The position numbers and the translations under genes are program-made. DNA of 33,592 nt from Deferribacteraceae bacterium. Lineage in GTDB: Bacteria; Chrysiogenota; Deferribacteres; Deferribacterales; JAISNW01. Below, piece by piece: positions 1 through 9,100 of this stretch (the stretch's first letter is position 1; the number at the start of each line of letters is the position of its first letter). The stretch covers positions 1 through 33,592 of the forward strand of contig JAIRQX010000074.1 in the NCBI GenBank assembly GCA_031256375.1. The letters run 5' to 3'. Below the pieces are notes generated by a model. The model saw only the letters and a program-made list of their open reading frames with translations, had not been told where the DNA came from and searched no databases.

Positions 1-14
1 CTTGCCTTGCCTTC

Positions 15-96
15 CAAAATGCCAAGCATTTTGTCACGGCATCCATGCCGTGTATTCCAATTCTAAATTAACGCACGTTTAATTTAGAATTGGAAT
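15..96. repeat. Cluster of three consecutive perfect hairpins
   Basis: Three inverted repeats follow one another: an 8-bp stem at 15-22/26-33 (CAAAATGC), an 8-bp stem with a 2-nt loop at 35-42/45-52 (CACGGCAT), and a 17-bp perfect stem at 54-70/80-96 with a 9-nt loop. The last one ends about 10 bp past the stop codon of the minus-strand Sel1-repeat gene. It could therefore act as a terminator for that gene, although neither strand has a strong U-tract. The close packing also fits a dispersed palindromic repeat element cut by the window edge. The inverted repeats are seen directly; the function is inference. Confidence 0.65.
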
Positions 97-105
97 TAAA
101 AGGGA

Positions 106-2133
106 TTATTTAAGATCATCAACAAAAGCATCAACAAAATATGACACAGAGGTAATATCCCCCTTTATCATCAATTCTGAAAAATAGCACAGAGACACAG
201 TAACATATTTGGATTTGTCAGGATTGCCGGTACCGGCAGTCTGCATAGCAAACCAATTTATAAACGGCACGCTGTAGTCTGTCATTGGTTTACCCTTCTT
301 CTGAGCAGTCTCGGATATTATCTGGGAAATGCCCTGAGGCAGCATAGCGGAGACTATCTGCTGTAAACTGGCGTTATAATTAAAATATATATCGTTTGAT
401 ATGCTGTACTTTGTTACAATATTCGCGCGCTCTACATTCCATGAACAATTTATGCCGGCGGGGAAAAGCGCTTTTATTTTATCGGCATACACATTATCCG
501 GGATCATATCAATATTTTTTTGCTCTGAGTATAGATTGTCCCAATTTGTTTTTTCAAGCATCTGTTTGGCATATTCGCTATATGCGGCGTTGGCTTTTGC
601 ATACCACTCATTTGCCTTTTTATAGTTGGTTTTTACTCCTCTGCCTTCAAAATAGCAATCGCCTAGCTTTTCCATAGCTTTTGAGAATCCCAGACCCAAG
701 CGGTAGTATTTGGAGTTATCTGCGGCTGTGGTATATAGTTCAATAACCTCGTTTGTCGCCGGATTTTGTTTAACAAGTATTTCCGCCAGTTCGTAGGCGG
801 CGAAAGGGTTACCTGCCTGCGCCGCAGCCCTTAAATATTTAGAGGCGTTGTCTATATCATTGGTTGAGGCGTAATATAACCCTATGGGATAGTTTGCGTC
901 AATACAGCCGTTTTTCAGAGATGTCATAGCGAAATCAAAACCTGTTTTGGGTATTGCGGGAGCCCAGACTCCCCGTATATAATATTCACCGATATACGCA
1001 AGTGCGCACGGTTCCTGATCTTTAGACAATATAAAATACTTCATTGCAGTTCCTGCGGAACTGTCATTGTAGCGGTTATGGTACGCATCCGCCATTTTTG
1101 CGTATTCAAACATAGCCGTTTTATTATCTGCGGATATCTCTTCAAACAATCCTGCGTTTTTTGCGTCTATTTTTGTAAGAACGTCAATCATAGCTTTTAT
1201 GTCAATATCATTTTGTTCTATATACTGTGTGATATTGTCAAGCGGACTGTCTAAGGTCGCCGGGTCTGCAATGGCAAGATATTGTAAGGCTTTATCCGCA
1301 TCCCAATATGCGAGGCTGTTCCTGCGGAAGAACGATTCCGCAAGTTTACCGTACAGATTCACCCCCTGACTTAAGGCGTCCAATGCATATTTTTCCGCAG
1401 TTTCATAGTTAAAATCCTGTAGATATGATATAAGGTTGAGGGCATATCCGTTGTTATTACCATGTTTTATAAGTTTATCAAAATATTTACGCGCTTTGGA
1501 TGTGTTTTGCAAAACATTATGCCCTTTTGAGTATATCTGCCCCAGAATTAACGCTGAAGCGTTGTCTTTATCAGAAGCTTTATCAAGTATGGGCAAAACT
1601 TTCTCCATATCAGATTCACTGTTAATCTGTTTAACAATGGAGGATATGAAGGTAAAATTTTCTGTACCGACAGCATTTTTAAGATATGTGAACGATTTTT
1701 CCCCCATTTTATTATTTTTATAGTTGTTGGCAAACAGAAATTCCAGAGAGTTTGCAACACCCATATCGTATGCTTTTTCCAGCCAAATATTGCTGGCGGT
1801 ATTATCTTTAAAATATAACGCCCAACCGTAACAGAAAATATATGAAACTTCGCCTTTTTCAGCCTCTTCCTGAAGTGTTGAAAGAGAAACGGCTGGGGTT
1901 AGTTCGCGGTCATTTATAACTATTTTCATATCATTGATAACGCTGTAAGCCAATATTGCCGCGGTTGACAAATTGTCCCCCTCCTCCGCGTTTTTTAAAA
2001 CAACCGGCGGCGCAAGGAAAAGCGTATTTGTGATTTCAGACGAAATTTGAGCGTCATACCGGAACGGTTTCTGTTCACAACCGTAAAATATTAATAAAAT
2101 AAAACAAACCGGCAAAATATATATTATACGCAT
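106..2133 (-). CDS. Sel1-repeat (TPR-like) lipoprotein, 675 aa
   Basis: This is a predicted exported lipoprotein. The protein opens MRIIYILPVCFILLIFYGC, a lysine/arginine-poor hydrophobic signal ending in a loose lipobox (FYGC). I chose the ATG at 2133 because AGGAGC lies four bases upstream and the signal peptide then starts at residue 1; the frame is open 31 codons further, but that would put the signal inside the protein. The body has several Sel1-like helical repeats (for example around SALILGQIYSKG, YIGEYYIRGVWAP and LGDCYFEGRGVKTNYKKA), of the type usually used for protein-protein contacts. It lies 37 bp downstream of the beta-barrel-like gene on the same strand and is probably cotranscribed with it. 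Whether it serves the upstream toxin/immunity island is unknown. The lipoprotein and repeat calls are firm; no specific function can be given. Confidence 0.85.
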   Translation of the reverse strand: MRIIYILPVCFILLIFYGCEQKPFRYDAQISSEITNTLFLAPPVVLKNAEEGDNLSTAAILAYSVINDMKIVINDRELTPAVSLSTLQEEAEKGEVSYIFCYGWALYFKDNTASNIWLEKAYDMGVANSLEFLFANNYKNNKMGEKSFTYLKNAVGTENFTFISSIVKQINSESDMEKVLPILDKASDKDNASALILGQIYSKGHNVLQNTSKARKYFDKLIKHGNNNGYALNLISYLQDFNYETAEKYALDALSQGVNLYGKLAESFFRRNSLAYWDADKALQYLAIADPATLDSPLDNITQYIEQNDIDIKAMIDVLTKIDAKNAGLFEEISADNKTAMFEYAKMADAYHNRYNDSSAGTAMKYFILSKDQEPCALAYIGEYYIRGVWAPAIPKTGFDFAMTSLKNGCIDANYPIGLYYASTNDIDNASKYLRAAAQAGNPFAAYELAEILVKQNPATNEVIELYTTAADNSKYYRLGLGFSKAMEKLGDCYFEGRGVKTNYKKANEWYAKANAAYSEYAKQMLEKTNWDNLYSEQKNIDMIPDNVYADKIKALFPAGINCSWNVERANIVTKYSISNDIYFNYNASLQQIVSAMLPQGISQIISETAQKKGKPMTDYSVPFINWFAMQTAGTGNPDKSKYVTVSLCYFSELMIKGDITSVSYFVDAFVDDLK

Positions 2134-2170
2134 AAAGCTCCTATTTATAATCATCTCCCGATAAAATTTG

Positions 2171-2899
2171 TTAAAATACCACACTGATACCTGCCTTCCA
2201 CTCATTTCCTCCGACTCTGTAATCAATGCCCAGCGCGCTTTTATCTAGCTTTACATTGTTCCATGCGTAGTCTGTATGTCTATATCCCATATCAAGGCTT
2301 ATATGGTAAAATTCCAATGTGCGGATTCCAAACTCGTAGTAAAATAAATTATTCATATTAGTACCAAAGCCATTTTTACCGTCAAGTCTCAAATCGCTAC
2401 GAATATACATATTGCCAGCTGTTCCATAAATATCAAATATATAAAGCGGTGAAAACAGATTATATATTTTGGTATCCTCGGATGAAAAAAAAGAACCCAC
2501 TGCTTTTATTGGGATTTTAAACCCAAAATGCATAGCAATTTGTGTAGATTGAATATCTATAGGCTTATAACCTCCTATATATCCTTCACTTTTACTTGTA
2601 TTGTATGACGTATTCTGTGATATTGCTATATCGTCAGATATATTAAAAACAAAATGAACGGAATATATCAAACTGTCTTTACGTTTAAACGAATATCTGT
2701 ATCCTTCGTATTTAAGCCGGTCTGTATGGGACATCAACCCTTGGCTCACCATTAAATACCACTGAAATAATTTTTTTTTGGATATCGTATTTTCAGAAAA
2801 TTCTTCAAAAACGTTGCCGGAAAATTTGTTACTGCTATTATCCTCCGCAAACGCCGCTGTGCAAATAAATAATATAATTACAATTAAAAACCGTTTCAT
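2171..2899 (-). CDS. Probable outer-membrane beta-barrel protein, 242 aa
   Basis: The protein begins with a classical signal peptide (MKRFLIVIILFICTAAFA, cleavage likely after residue 18). It then shows alternating hydrophobic/polar stretches rich in Tyr, Ser and Asn, with aromatic residues at strand ends. It ends in WKAGISVVF, a C-terminal phenylalanine pattern like the BAM recognition signal of outer-membrane proteins. I do not recognise a named family. It lies on the same strand as the Sel1 lipoprotein gene downstream, with a 37-bp gap, and 82 bp after the last small membrane-protein gene of the island. No clear Shine-Dalgarno precedes the ATG at 2899. The location call (outer membrane) is inferred from the signal peptide and terminal motif; a periplasmic soluble protein is the alternative. 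Confidence 0.75.
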   Translation of the reverse strand: MKRFLIVIILFICTAAFAEDNSSNKFSGNVFEEFSENTISKKKLFQWYLMVSQGLMSHTDRLKYEGYRYSFKRKDSLIYSVHFVFNISDDIAISQNTSYNTSKSEGYIGGYKPIDIQSTQIAMHFGFKIPIKAVGSFFSSEDTKIYNLFSPLYIFDIYGTAGNMYIRSDLRLDGKNGFGTNMNNLFYYEFGIRTLEFYHISLDMGYRHTDYAWNNVKLDKSALGIDYRVGGNEWKAGISVVF

Positions 2900-2981
2900 A
2901 AAAGTTATCGTTAGTAGCTATTAAATATTTTTTTCATAGGTCTATTTTCCATATTGTGCCTTATATGCATCATTTCCACTC

Positions 2982-3386
2982 TTAAATATATAATATAAAA
3001 GGAATATCTCCCCAATCATACAGTATTTGTGAATGATAAAAATATTCTGTTAATATGCCTGTCGCACACCAATAAAAAACTGCAAGTTTGATAACAATTT
3101 TTTTAATAATTGAGAGATTAACTCTTTTGATATTCAAAACAACAACAACAATAATAAAAATAAATGTTAGTATATTCAAAACAAATGTTAAACTATCATG
3201 TCCCAGAGGTATTAAAACGGCAGCCAAAAACCACATGGTTAAAAACGGACCTAATATGACATTGACCGTTGCTGAGTAAATACTGCCATCTATCAAGCCT
3301 ATTATTAATAATATTAGCGCTATAATAATTGATGTTATTGAAGCTACTATTACTGTTGATTTCAACCTTTTCTTGTAATCCATCAT
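2982..3386 (-). CDS. Small multi-pass membrane protein, paralogue of its upstream neighbour (candidate immunity protein)
   Basis: This 134-residue protein is dominated by about four hydrophobic segments. Its second half (IKKIVIKLAVFYWCATGILT) closely matches that of the upstream gene product (IKKFIIKVAIFYWSMIGILT), so the two arose by tandem duplication. The ATG at 3384-3386 overlaps the stop of that gene in an ATGATG/TGA arrangement, so translation is coupled. I recognise no Pfam family. Its position at the distal end of a CdiA-like locus, its size and its duplication make an immunity or immunity-relic role plausible, but that is inference. It is AT-rich compared with the core genes of the window. 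Confidence 0.75.
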   Translation of the reverse strand: MMDYKKRLKSTVIVASITSIIIALILLIIGLIDGSIYSATVNVILGPFLTMWFLAAVLIPLGHDSLTFVLNILTFIFIIVVVVLNIKRVNLSIIKKIVIKLAVFYWCATGILTEYFYHSQILYDWGDIPFILYI

Positions 3387-3826
3387 TCCACTACTGACAA
3401 TGTATGTGAATCAAAAATATTTACTGTTAATATACCTATCATAGACCAGTAAAAAATTGCAACTTTGATAATGAATTTTTTAATTGTTGAGAGATAAACA
3501 TTTTTGATATTCCATATAACAATTTTAATAATAATAATAAATATAAGTATATTCAAAGTCATTGCTATATTCCAAATAAACCCAAACTGGTTTAAAAACA
3601 CACCATATTTAGGGAATAAAAAATATATATTTATAAGAGTTCCTGTGATTATACCAATAGGTATCCTTAATAAGAAAACCATAAAAAGATAAAACAATTC
3701 CAATAATCCTTTATCTATATAAGCCAAAAAGCGTAACCCCAAAAAAAAACCAATAATTATCGAATATAATATGGAAGACCGTAGCTCCAATATTGTATAT
3801 ATATTAATTTTGTTTAATTTATTCAT
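3383..3826 (-). CDS. Small multi-pass membrane protein (candidate immunity protein)
   Basis: This 147-residue protein has about four transmembrane segments and a short lysine/asparagine-rich N-terminus. It is the paralogue of the next gene downstream; the shared block covers roughly its last 50 residues (ILIFIIIIKIVIWNIKNVYL leads into the shared IKKFIIKVAIFYW part). It overlaps the preceding gene by four bases (ATGA) and the following gene by four bases, so it sits inside a translationally coupled chain. No family is recognised. In contact-dependent inhibition islands, multi-pass membrane immunity proteins often protect against toxins acting at or across the inner membrane; assigning that role here is inference from context. 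Confidence 0.75.
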   Translation of the reverse strand: MNKLNKINIYTILELRSSILYSIIIGFFLGLRFLAYIDKGLLELFYLFMVFLLRIPIGIITGTLINIYFLFPKYGVFLNQFGFIWNIAMTLNILIFIIIIKIVIWNIKNVYLSTIKKFIIKVAIFYWSMIGILTVNIFDSHTLSVVE

Positions 3827-4296
3827 TTATATTGACACTCCTTTGGCAACCAATAAGACTCTAATCCAGAATTGCCATTTATATCGTATGATATACTATT
3901 TTCATACCTTAATTTATTCTTTTCATCTCTAAATCTGCTACCCCAAAGGTGTTTATTTACTAAATTACCATCTTTATCTTCCGCTAACATAAAGACTTTA
4001 TCATCTGCTTTGTAAATATCGTATATTTTTTTCATTCTACTAATAATATACGAATCACCACCACTATGTGAAGACAAAGAAAGACGAACTTTGTAACATT
4101 CATTATAACAACCATATTTATATTTTTCTAAAACATAGGATTCCTTAACATAGGAATTGTTATCCATATAAACAGTTTTTATCGTTTCTACAGGACATAA
4201 CATCAACATAAATAACACAAAGTAAAATAACAGTAAAACACCTCTAACCAAAAATAAAATCAGTGACAAGATAAAAGGAAAATTGTCATTATTCAT
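3823..4296 (-). CDS. Membrane-anchored protein, candidate immunity partner of the orphan toxin-like gene
   Basis: This 157-residue protein has one long N-terminal hydrophobic region (about residues 8-32, ending FMLMLCPVE) followed by a soluble, charged domain with several cysteines (YGCYNECYKVRLSL) and a Trp-Gly-Ser-Arg motif (HLWGSRF). The soluble part is probably periplasmic. The ATG at 4296 overlaps the end of the toxin-like gene by eight bases, within a short AATAATG tandem repeat. This coupling is what is expected of a toxin followed by its cognate immunity gene. I do not recognise the family. The anchor and overlap are seen directly; the immunity role is inferred. Confidence 0.75.
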   Translation of the reverse strand: MNNDNFPFILSLILFLVRGVLLLFYFVLFMLMLCPVETIKTVYMDNNSYVKESYVLEKYKYGCYNECYKVRLSLSSHSGGDSYIISRMKKIYDIYKADDKVFMLAEDKDGNLVNKHLWGSRFRDEKNKLRYENSISYDINGNSGLESYWLPKECQYK

Positions 4297-4987
4297 TATT
4301 CATTTTATTTATCATTTTACGAAAATTCTCACTTGCGTTGCCTATTCCAAGATTTATATATTTTAATGCATCGGGATCTTCTTTAAAACTCGATGAAAAA
4401 TTACTTATACTAAAATTTTTCATCCAATTCACCCATCCCCCACTATTCGTTTTCTGATGATAAACACCTGCTCCAAAAATTCCAACAGAATTAAATATAT
4501 TAGTATTGTTTTGTAAGTTTTCACCAAACATCATATTCCCTGCCATTTGACCGGTTATATATTTACCACCAAGTAGATAGCCATTCTGATGCAGATAATT
4601 ATTTCCTTCACCGCTTGCTTTTACATCGGCTAGCCCAGGATCAACAATAGCTGGCCATAAATTTTTTACATCATATTTTCCATTTGTTTGTGAATAAAAA
4701 GCTAAAGCAATTACAGAATTTTGGAATGCTGCAGTTTGAACACGATCATTGTAATCATCTGCCATGTCCCTGTTTAAGTAAATTTCATTTTTTTCATTTG
4801 CATTAATAAAAGTATCATCATAGTAAGAATAACCTATTATGTTATCCGACATTTTTATTTTATCCAAAACATCTGAAGTTGGAAGAAACATTTCACCCAT
4901 CAGGTCATGAGGAACCACATATATAGCTGTGTCACCATCCGCTGCAGCGCAGCTGCCTCTATAATTTCCATTCATACAAATGACCAC
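4289..4987 (-). CDS. Orphan toxin-like module, resembling polymorphic toxin type 44 domain
   Basis: This 232-residue protein has no signal peptide or membrane segment. Residues about 95-180 contain a pattern I associate with the bacterial toxin 44 family of polymorphic toxins: a Phe-Tyr then Tyr-Asp-Val-Lys (105-108), a Gly-Lys-Tyr-Ile...Gly-Asn-Met-Met-Phe-Gly stretch (141-155), and FGAGVYHQ (171-178). Only the first 25 or so residues look like leftover linker. The frame opens with GTG at 4985-4987, two bases after the upstream stop and just behind an in-frame TAG; no clear ribosome site is visible, but coupling to the upstream gene is possible. ATG at residue 5 is an alternative start. Position behind a CdiA-like gene and before a coupled small membrane protein fits a displaced C-terminal toxin cassette. 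Family assignment is moderate; the enzymatic activity is unknown. Confidence 0.65.
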   Translation of the reverse strand: MVICMNGNYRGSCAAADGDTAIYVVPHDLMGEMFLPTSDVLDKIKMSDNIIGYSYYDDTFINANEKNEIYLNRDMADDYNDRVQTAAFQNSVIALAFYSQTNGKYDVKNLWPAIVDPGLADVKASGEGNNYLHQNGYLLGGKYITGQMAGNMMFGENLQNNTNIFNSVGIFGAGVYHQKTNSGGWVNWMKNFSISNFSSSFKEDPDALKYINLGIGNASENFRKMINKMNNE

Positions 4988-4989
4988 TA

Positions 4990-5469
4990 TTAATGACTTC
5001 TACACAAAGCAAGCATTAAATAAAAAAAAAGTAACGCTCCGTTGTTACCGTACCAAATTAAACTACACAAAATATTGTACTTTCTTAATATTTTCAAAAT
5101 AGAAAAAATTACGCCGAAATATGTTACTAAAGAACCTACAAACAATATCATAGCCGTTGTTACTGTTGGTGGATATATTTTGATATAACAATTATAACAT
5201 AAAAAACCAACAAATACAAAAAGTAAAAAAAATATTATTAAGAAAAAAGTATGTTTTAGAAAGTATAATAAATTTTTTGTCAGAGGCAATTTTGAAATAG
5301 ACAAAAAATAACTAATTAAAATAGTCGGTAACATTGAATAAACGATAGGTGAACCAAAAACATCTAAAATCTTTTTTGGAATAGCATCAAAGAATATCAA
5401 AATCCATAATAGCCAAACTAAACAAACTAAAATATTATTCTTAACTGATACTTTTATACGACTGTTCAT
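4990..5469 (-). CDS. Multi-pass membrane protein, paralogue of the CdiI-position protein
   Basis: This 159-residue protein has about four to five transmembrane helices. It shares with the 5664-6170 product the N-terminal MNS...NN-IL, the internal YFLSI-KL block and the C-terminal block (CSLIWYGNNGA versus CNLIWYGNYGA). It is therefore a duplicated copy separated from its sister by a decayed coding fragment. A GGAG lies about 10 bases before the ATG. No named family is recognised. The repeated immunity/toxin-relic/immunity order is typical of CDI islands that collect old cassettes, so a candidate immunity role is inferred. It is markedly AT-rich. Confidence 0.78.
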   Translation of the reverse strand: MNSRIKVSVKNNILVCLVWLLWILIFFDAIPKKILDVFGSPIVYSMLPTILISYFLSISKLPLTKNLLYFLKHTFFLIIFFLLFVFVGFLCYNCYIKIYPPTVTTAMILFVGSLVTYFGVIFSILKILRKYNILCSLIWYGNNGALLFFYLMLALCRSH

Positions 5470-5470
5470 A

Positions 5471-5677
5471 TTAAAACTCCATAATTGTCATACGTTTTTC
5501 GCCCTCATTCGTCGAAATCATGGCATAGATATTACGGAAATGCAGAGATTAAATTCATATTTCCATATATTTAACTGTATTGGAGTCTTCTCCGCCCGTT
5601 GTGTTATTTGTTTCATTATGGTATTCACCTGCCTTATTAAATTGCACAAAATTCAATAGTTTCTTAAAGTTCTCCAC
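5471..5677 (-). pseudogene. Decayed toxin C-terminal fragment with two in-frame stops
   Basis: On the minus strand a single 69-codon frame runs from a GTG at 5677 to a TAA at 5471. It is interrupted only by a TGA at 5555-5557 and a TAA at 5549-5551. The first part translates to a hydrophilic stretch (VENFKKLLNFVQFNKAGEYH, then NETNNTTGGEDSNTVKYMEI), and the last part to FRNIYAMISTNEGEKRMTIM-EF. Both read like the end of a secreted-toxin domain, not random sequence. It sits exactly where a displaced toxin would be expected, between two paralogous candidate immunity genes, and overlaps the end of the upstream one. The frame and stops are seen directly; the toxin identity is inferred. Confidence 0.55.
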
Positions 5678-6170
5678 TTTCCATTATCATACGAGTAATA
5701 TAAGTTGAAAATGAGGCTCCATAGTTACCATACCAAATTAAATTACACATAATCTTATGGTTTCTAAATACTCTCAAAAAAAGAAGTAACATGCAAAAAT
5801 ATATTACAAGAAATCCTATATACATTATATTTTTATTTATACCAATGTTAATACAATAAATACAAAACGTAATTCCGGCACTGGCAATTATGAAAAGTAA
5901 AAGAGATATTATTAAAAAAAATAAATGTAATATAAAGTATAACATATAAAAAAGTATTGGTTTATCGTGGTTTATCGGTTTACCCAACAATAACTTTGGA
6001 ATAGACAAAAAATAACCAATAAAAATAGAAAGTACAAAACAAACAAAAACAATATTAAAAAGCAATGAATCTGGAGGAATATGAATATACTCAAAAATAA
6101 TTAAAAATAATACTAACCAAAATAAAAGAATTAAAAAATTATTTCTTATAAATATAAAAAAACTGTTCAT
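5664..6170 (-). CDS. Multi-pass membrane protein in the CdiI (immunity) position
   Basis: This 168-residue protein has about four to five transmembrane segments and very little soluble sequence. Its ATG lies six bases after the stop codon of the FhaB/CdiA-like gene, the usual place of a cognate CdiI. It is a paralogue of the 4990-5469 product (shared YFLSI-KLLL and the C-terminal CNLIWYGNYGA block). No named family is recognised. A membrane-embedded immunity protein would suggest that the linked toxin acts in or across the inner membrane, but this is inference; the toxin domain itself is unassigned. Confidence 0.8.
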   Translation of the reverse strand: MNSFFIFIRNNFLILLFWLVLFLIIFEYIHIPPDSLLFNIVFVCFVLSIFIGYFLSIPKLLLGKPINHDKPILFYMLYFILHLFFLIISLLLFIIASAGITFCIYCINIGINKNIMYIGFLVIYFCMLLLFLRVFRNHKIMCNLIWYGNYGASFSTYITRMIMESGEL

Positions 6171-6176
6171 AATAAT

Positions 6177-9100
6177 TTAAAATCCCAAATATAAGCTGTT
6201 TAAATTCAATATAAATTCATTTATCTTTTTTTTGTTATCTTTCTCTTTTTGTGTTTCAAACAGATCAAAGGGTAATTTCCCATCATTACCCGGAACCCAA
6301 CTATTAAAATTATTGTCTCTTTTAATATCTGCTCCTGAATAATTCAATAAATTGGTTACAAAAGAGTTAGAATTATCAAATAGATATCGATAACTAACTG
6401 GATTTTCTTTAGTATAATTTTCATAAGCATCATATCTTAAAAGAATATTTTGAGTAAACTCTGTATCGTTATAATATGGTGATATAACAGTTTTTTGTTC
6501 TGGCTTAAATTCTTTGATATTATTAAGATTTTGCATTTTATAAACATCTTGCGCTAATTGACTATCCGTTGGGTGATTTATTTGAGCATCAAGTACGGAT
6601 CTATCCTCAACTGTTCCTTTAAACCCGCCTAATACAAGCATAGATTTACCATCTTTTAGATCAGTAAATTTATATTTTTCAGGATCAAGTCCCATCTCTC
6701 TTATTTTGTCCGGTTTAAAATCGTCAGGGTTATCAGGAATCAATACTACCGCAGAATGTTTAATTTCTAATTTTTTAGTAATATAAAAATCCACATTTCT
6801 TACTAAATGTATAACTTCAAAATTTACGTCTCCTTCTACATTAGCTAAGTTATTTAAATTATTAAAAAAATTGCTATTCCCATCCAGTAAGACGCTGCTG
6901 CCCGCATTTTTAGCTAGCCACTGATCGCCATTCATAGTGTTTGTGTTTGCATTGCCGTAGTTCTTTAATCTCCATATAGCTTCCGCTGTATCTCCCATAT
7001 TTTCCGCTGTACGATCGTTTGCGCTGTGCCTTTCAAAATTTGTTGTCTCATGATATATTGCATTTATCAGCTTGTTTGGTTTCGCCAAATCAACATTAGC
7101 AAGGTCAATATTTATAAAACGATCAATACCGTCTTTATCTTGATATGCCATACCTATAACATTTCCATTCACATTAGAAATATAAAGTTCACCCATAAAT
7201 CCACCGTTAGCTCCAGCTATATCAGCAAGAGCCTGTAATAATGCTTGTACCTCTTCAGGGGGTAAGTTTGTCGCTCCATTTGCTTGCGCTGTTAACAGTT
7301 TATCCGCTTGTATCTCAGTTTCGCTGTGATCCACATTTACATAATCCAGTACAGCGCCTACTATACTAGTATTGCTATCTGTCGCCGCATTTTTGATTGA
7401 TCTTGATACTATATTGTCCGTCGCTATCGCTTCGGCTATATGTTTGACATTTTCCGGCAGATTTTCAAAATCTTTTTTTATGTTCTCTCTGCCTGATTCT
7501 GTAAATACTCTGTTATCCACCGACAGATTCATGTCCAGCGCGCCGGTTATCTGATCTTTTGTAACAACCTGAACGTTATCTACATTGCGGTTTAATCCTG
7601 ATATATCCGTTCCGTCATTTACTGTGATATTTCCGGAACCTATAGTGGAATAGGTCATCCCCTCTTTTTCGCTGCCAATACCGGTCAATCCTAATGTTGT
7701 GTTGCCGCCGCCATTATTAACATTGGAGCTTAAAGAAACGTTAAATCCGCTTGAGTTTGAACTATTCGTATTCTCAAGGTCTGTCCATGTCAGTTTATTT
7801 ACATTAATCGTCAGATTACCGCGGTCAACCCCGTCTTCATCTATATTTGCTATAATAGAACCTGTTAAATGAAGGTTGTTTGCGTTCAGCGACACAGATT
7901 CCGTTCCTATCAAAGAGCTTACGCTGTTTGACCAAAGACCGTCCATGCTGTTGCTTGAACTGCCAAAACTGCCGCTGATATCTCCGCCTTTACCAGCGCC
8001 CACACCCCAGTTGCTGCCTGAACCGGATGAATTCACCACATCTTGCAGCGTTACAAGGTTGATATTACCCGTCACTCCCGTAGCGTCTATATGTTTTGCT
8101 AAAGCGTTATAACCTTCAGCGTTTATATCTCCGTTGACGTTATAATATATGGTACCGTTCTGGGCTGAAGTACCCGCATTTGTGTAATAAACAGATTCTG
8201 ACCCGCTTTCTGATTTGCTGCCGGAGGCGTTTACGTTTGCTGAGCCGGAAGTTTTTGCGCTTACGCTGTAGCTCTCCTGACTGTATTCCATTTCGCTTGT
8301 AAACGTACTTTTTCCGGCTAAGAAATCAAGGCTGTTTACATTGTAACTGATATCGCCGAATTCGGAATTTACCCATGAACCCCGCTGAACCATACTGTTG
8401 CCGGTAAATGTGATGTCGCCTCCGGCATTTATAGAAGAACCTACGCTTACGCTTGAGCTTTCATTAATTGTTGCGCTTTCGGTATCGTATCTCATACCCG
8501 CTCCGGCATACATACCGGTACCATACGAAGTTGAAGCGGCTGCGGCTGTACCTGCGATTGCAGCCGCCGCATTTAATGTGGCGGTGGTAAGATTGACCCA
8601 CGCCGCCGCAAGATTTGCCTCCGCATCGTTCACAGCCTGCTGTGACGCCTCTCCATTCTTCATTTTGCGTTCCATCTCGTCCAGATCATTTTGCGCTTTC
8701 TCTACCGCTTTTTCAGCCTCATACAAATCATTAACCGCGTACGCCGCATCAACATAAGCGTTGCCTACCGATGCTGAAACATATATATCCGTCTGTTCAT
8801 GTTTGCTCTTTGTGTAGGTTGTATCGTGCGCGTCAAGAACACTCATCTTATCAAACTCAAAAAATGCGTTCCCAAACGCATTTATATCTGAACCAATTAT
8901 ATTTATATCGCCGTTTGCCATAACTGTTAAATTACCGCCTGCGTTCAGCGTTGATTTAACAACTGTTTCCGTTGTAACGCCCGTTTCATCAAGGCTACGT
9001 TCACCAACCTTTGCCGATACGGAACAACCGCCGCGCTCGCAACTGAAATTAATATCGTCAATGCCACTCAGCATAGTCGTCTGCTCATACATTTCATAAT

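Noticed and set aside
479-486. A second GCCGATAA on the minus strand
   Set aside because: It lies within the Sel1-repeat coding sequence, has no TAAA 15 bases upstream, and has no suitably placed gene after it.
8398-8757. Long plus-strand open frame inside the haemagglutinin gene
   Set aside because: It is antisense to the repeat body, has no ribosome site, and its alanine/proline/serine-rich translation mirrors the repeats' codon bias.
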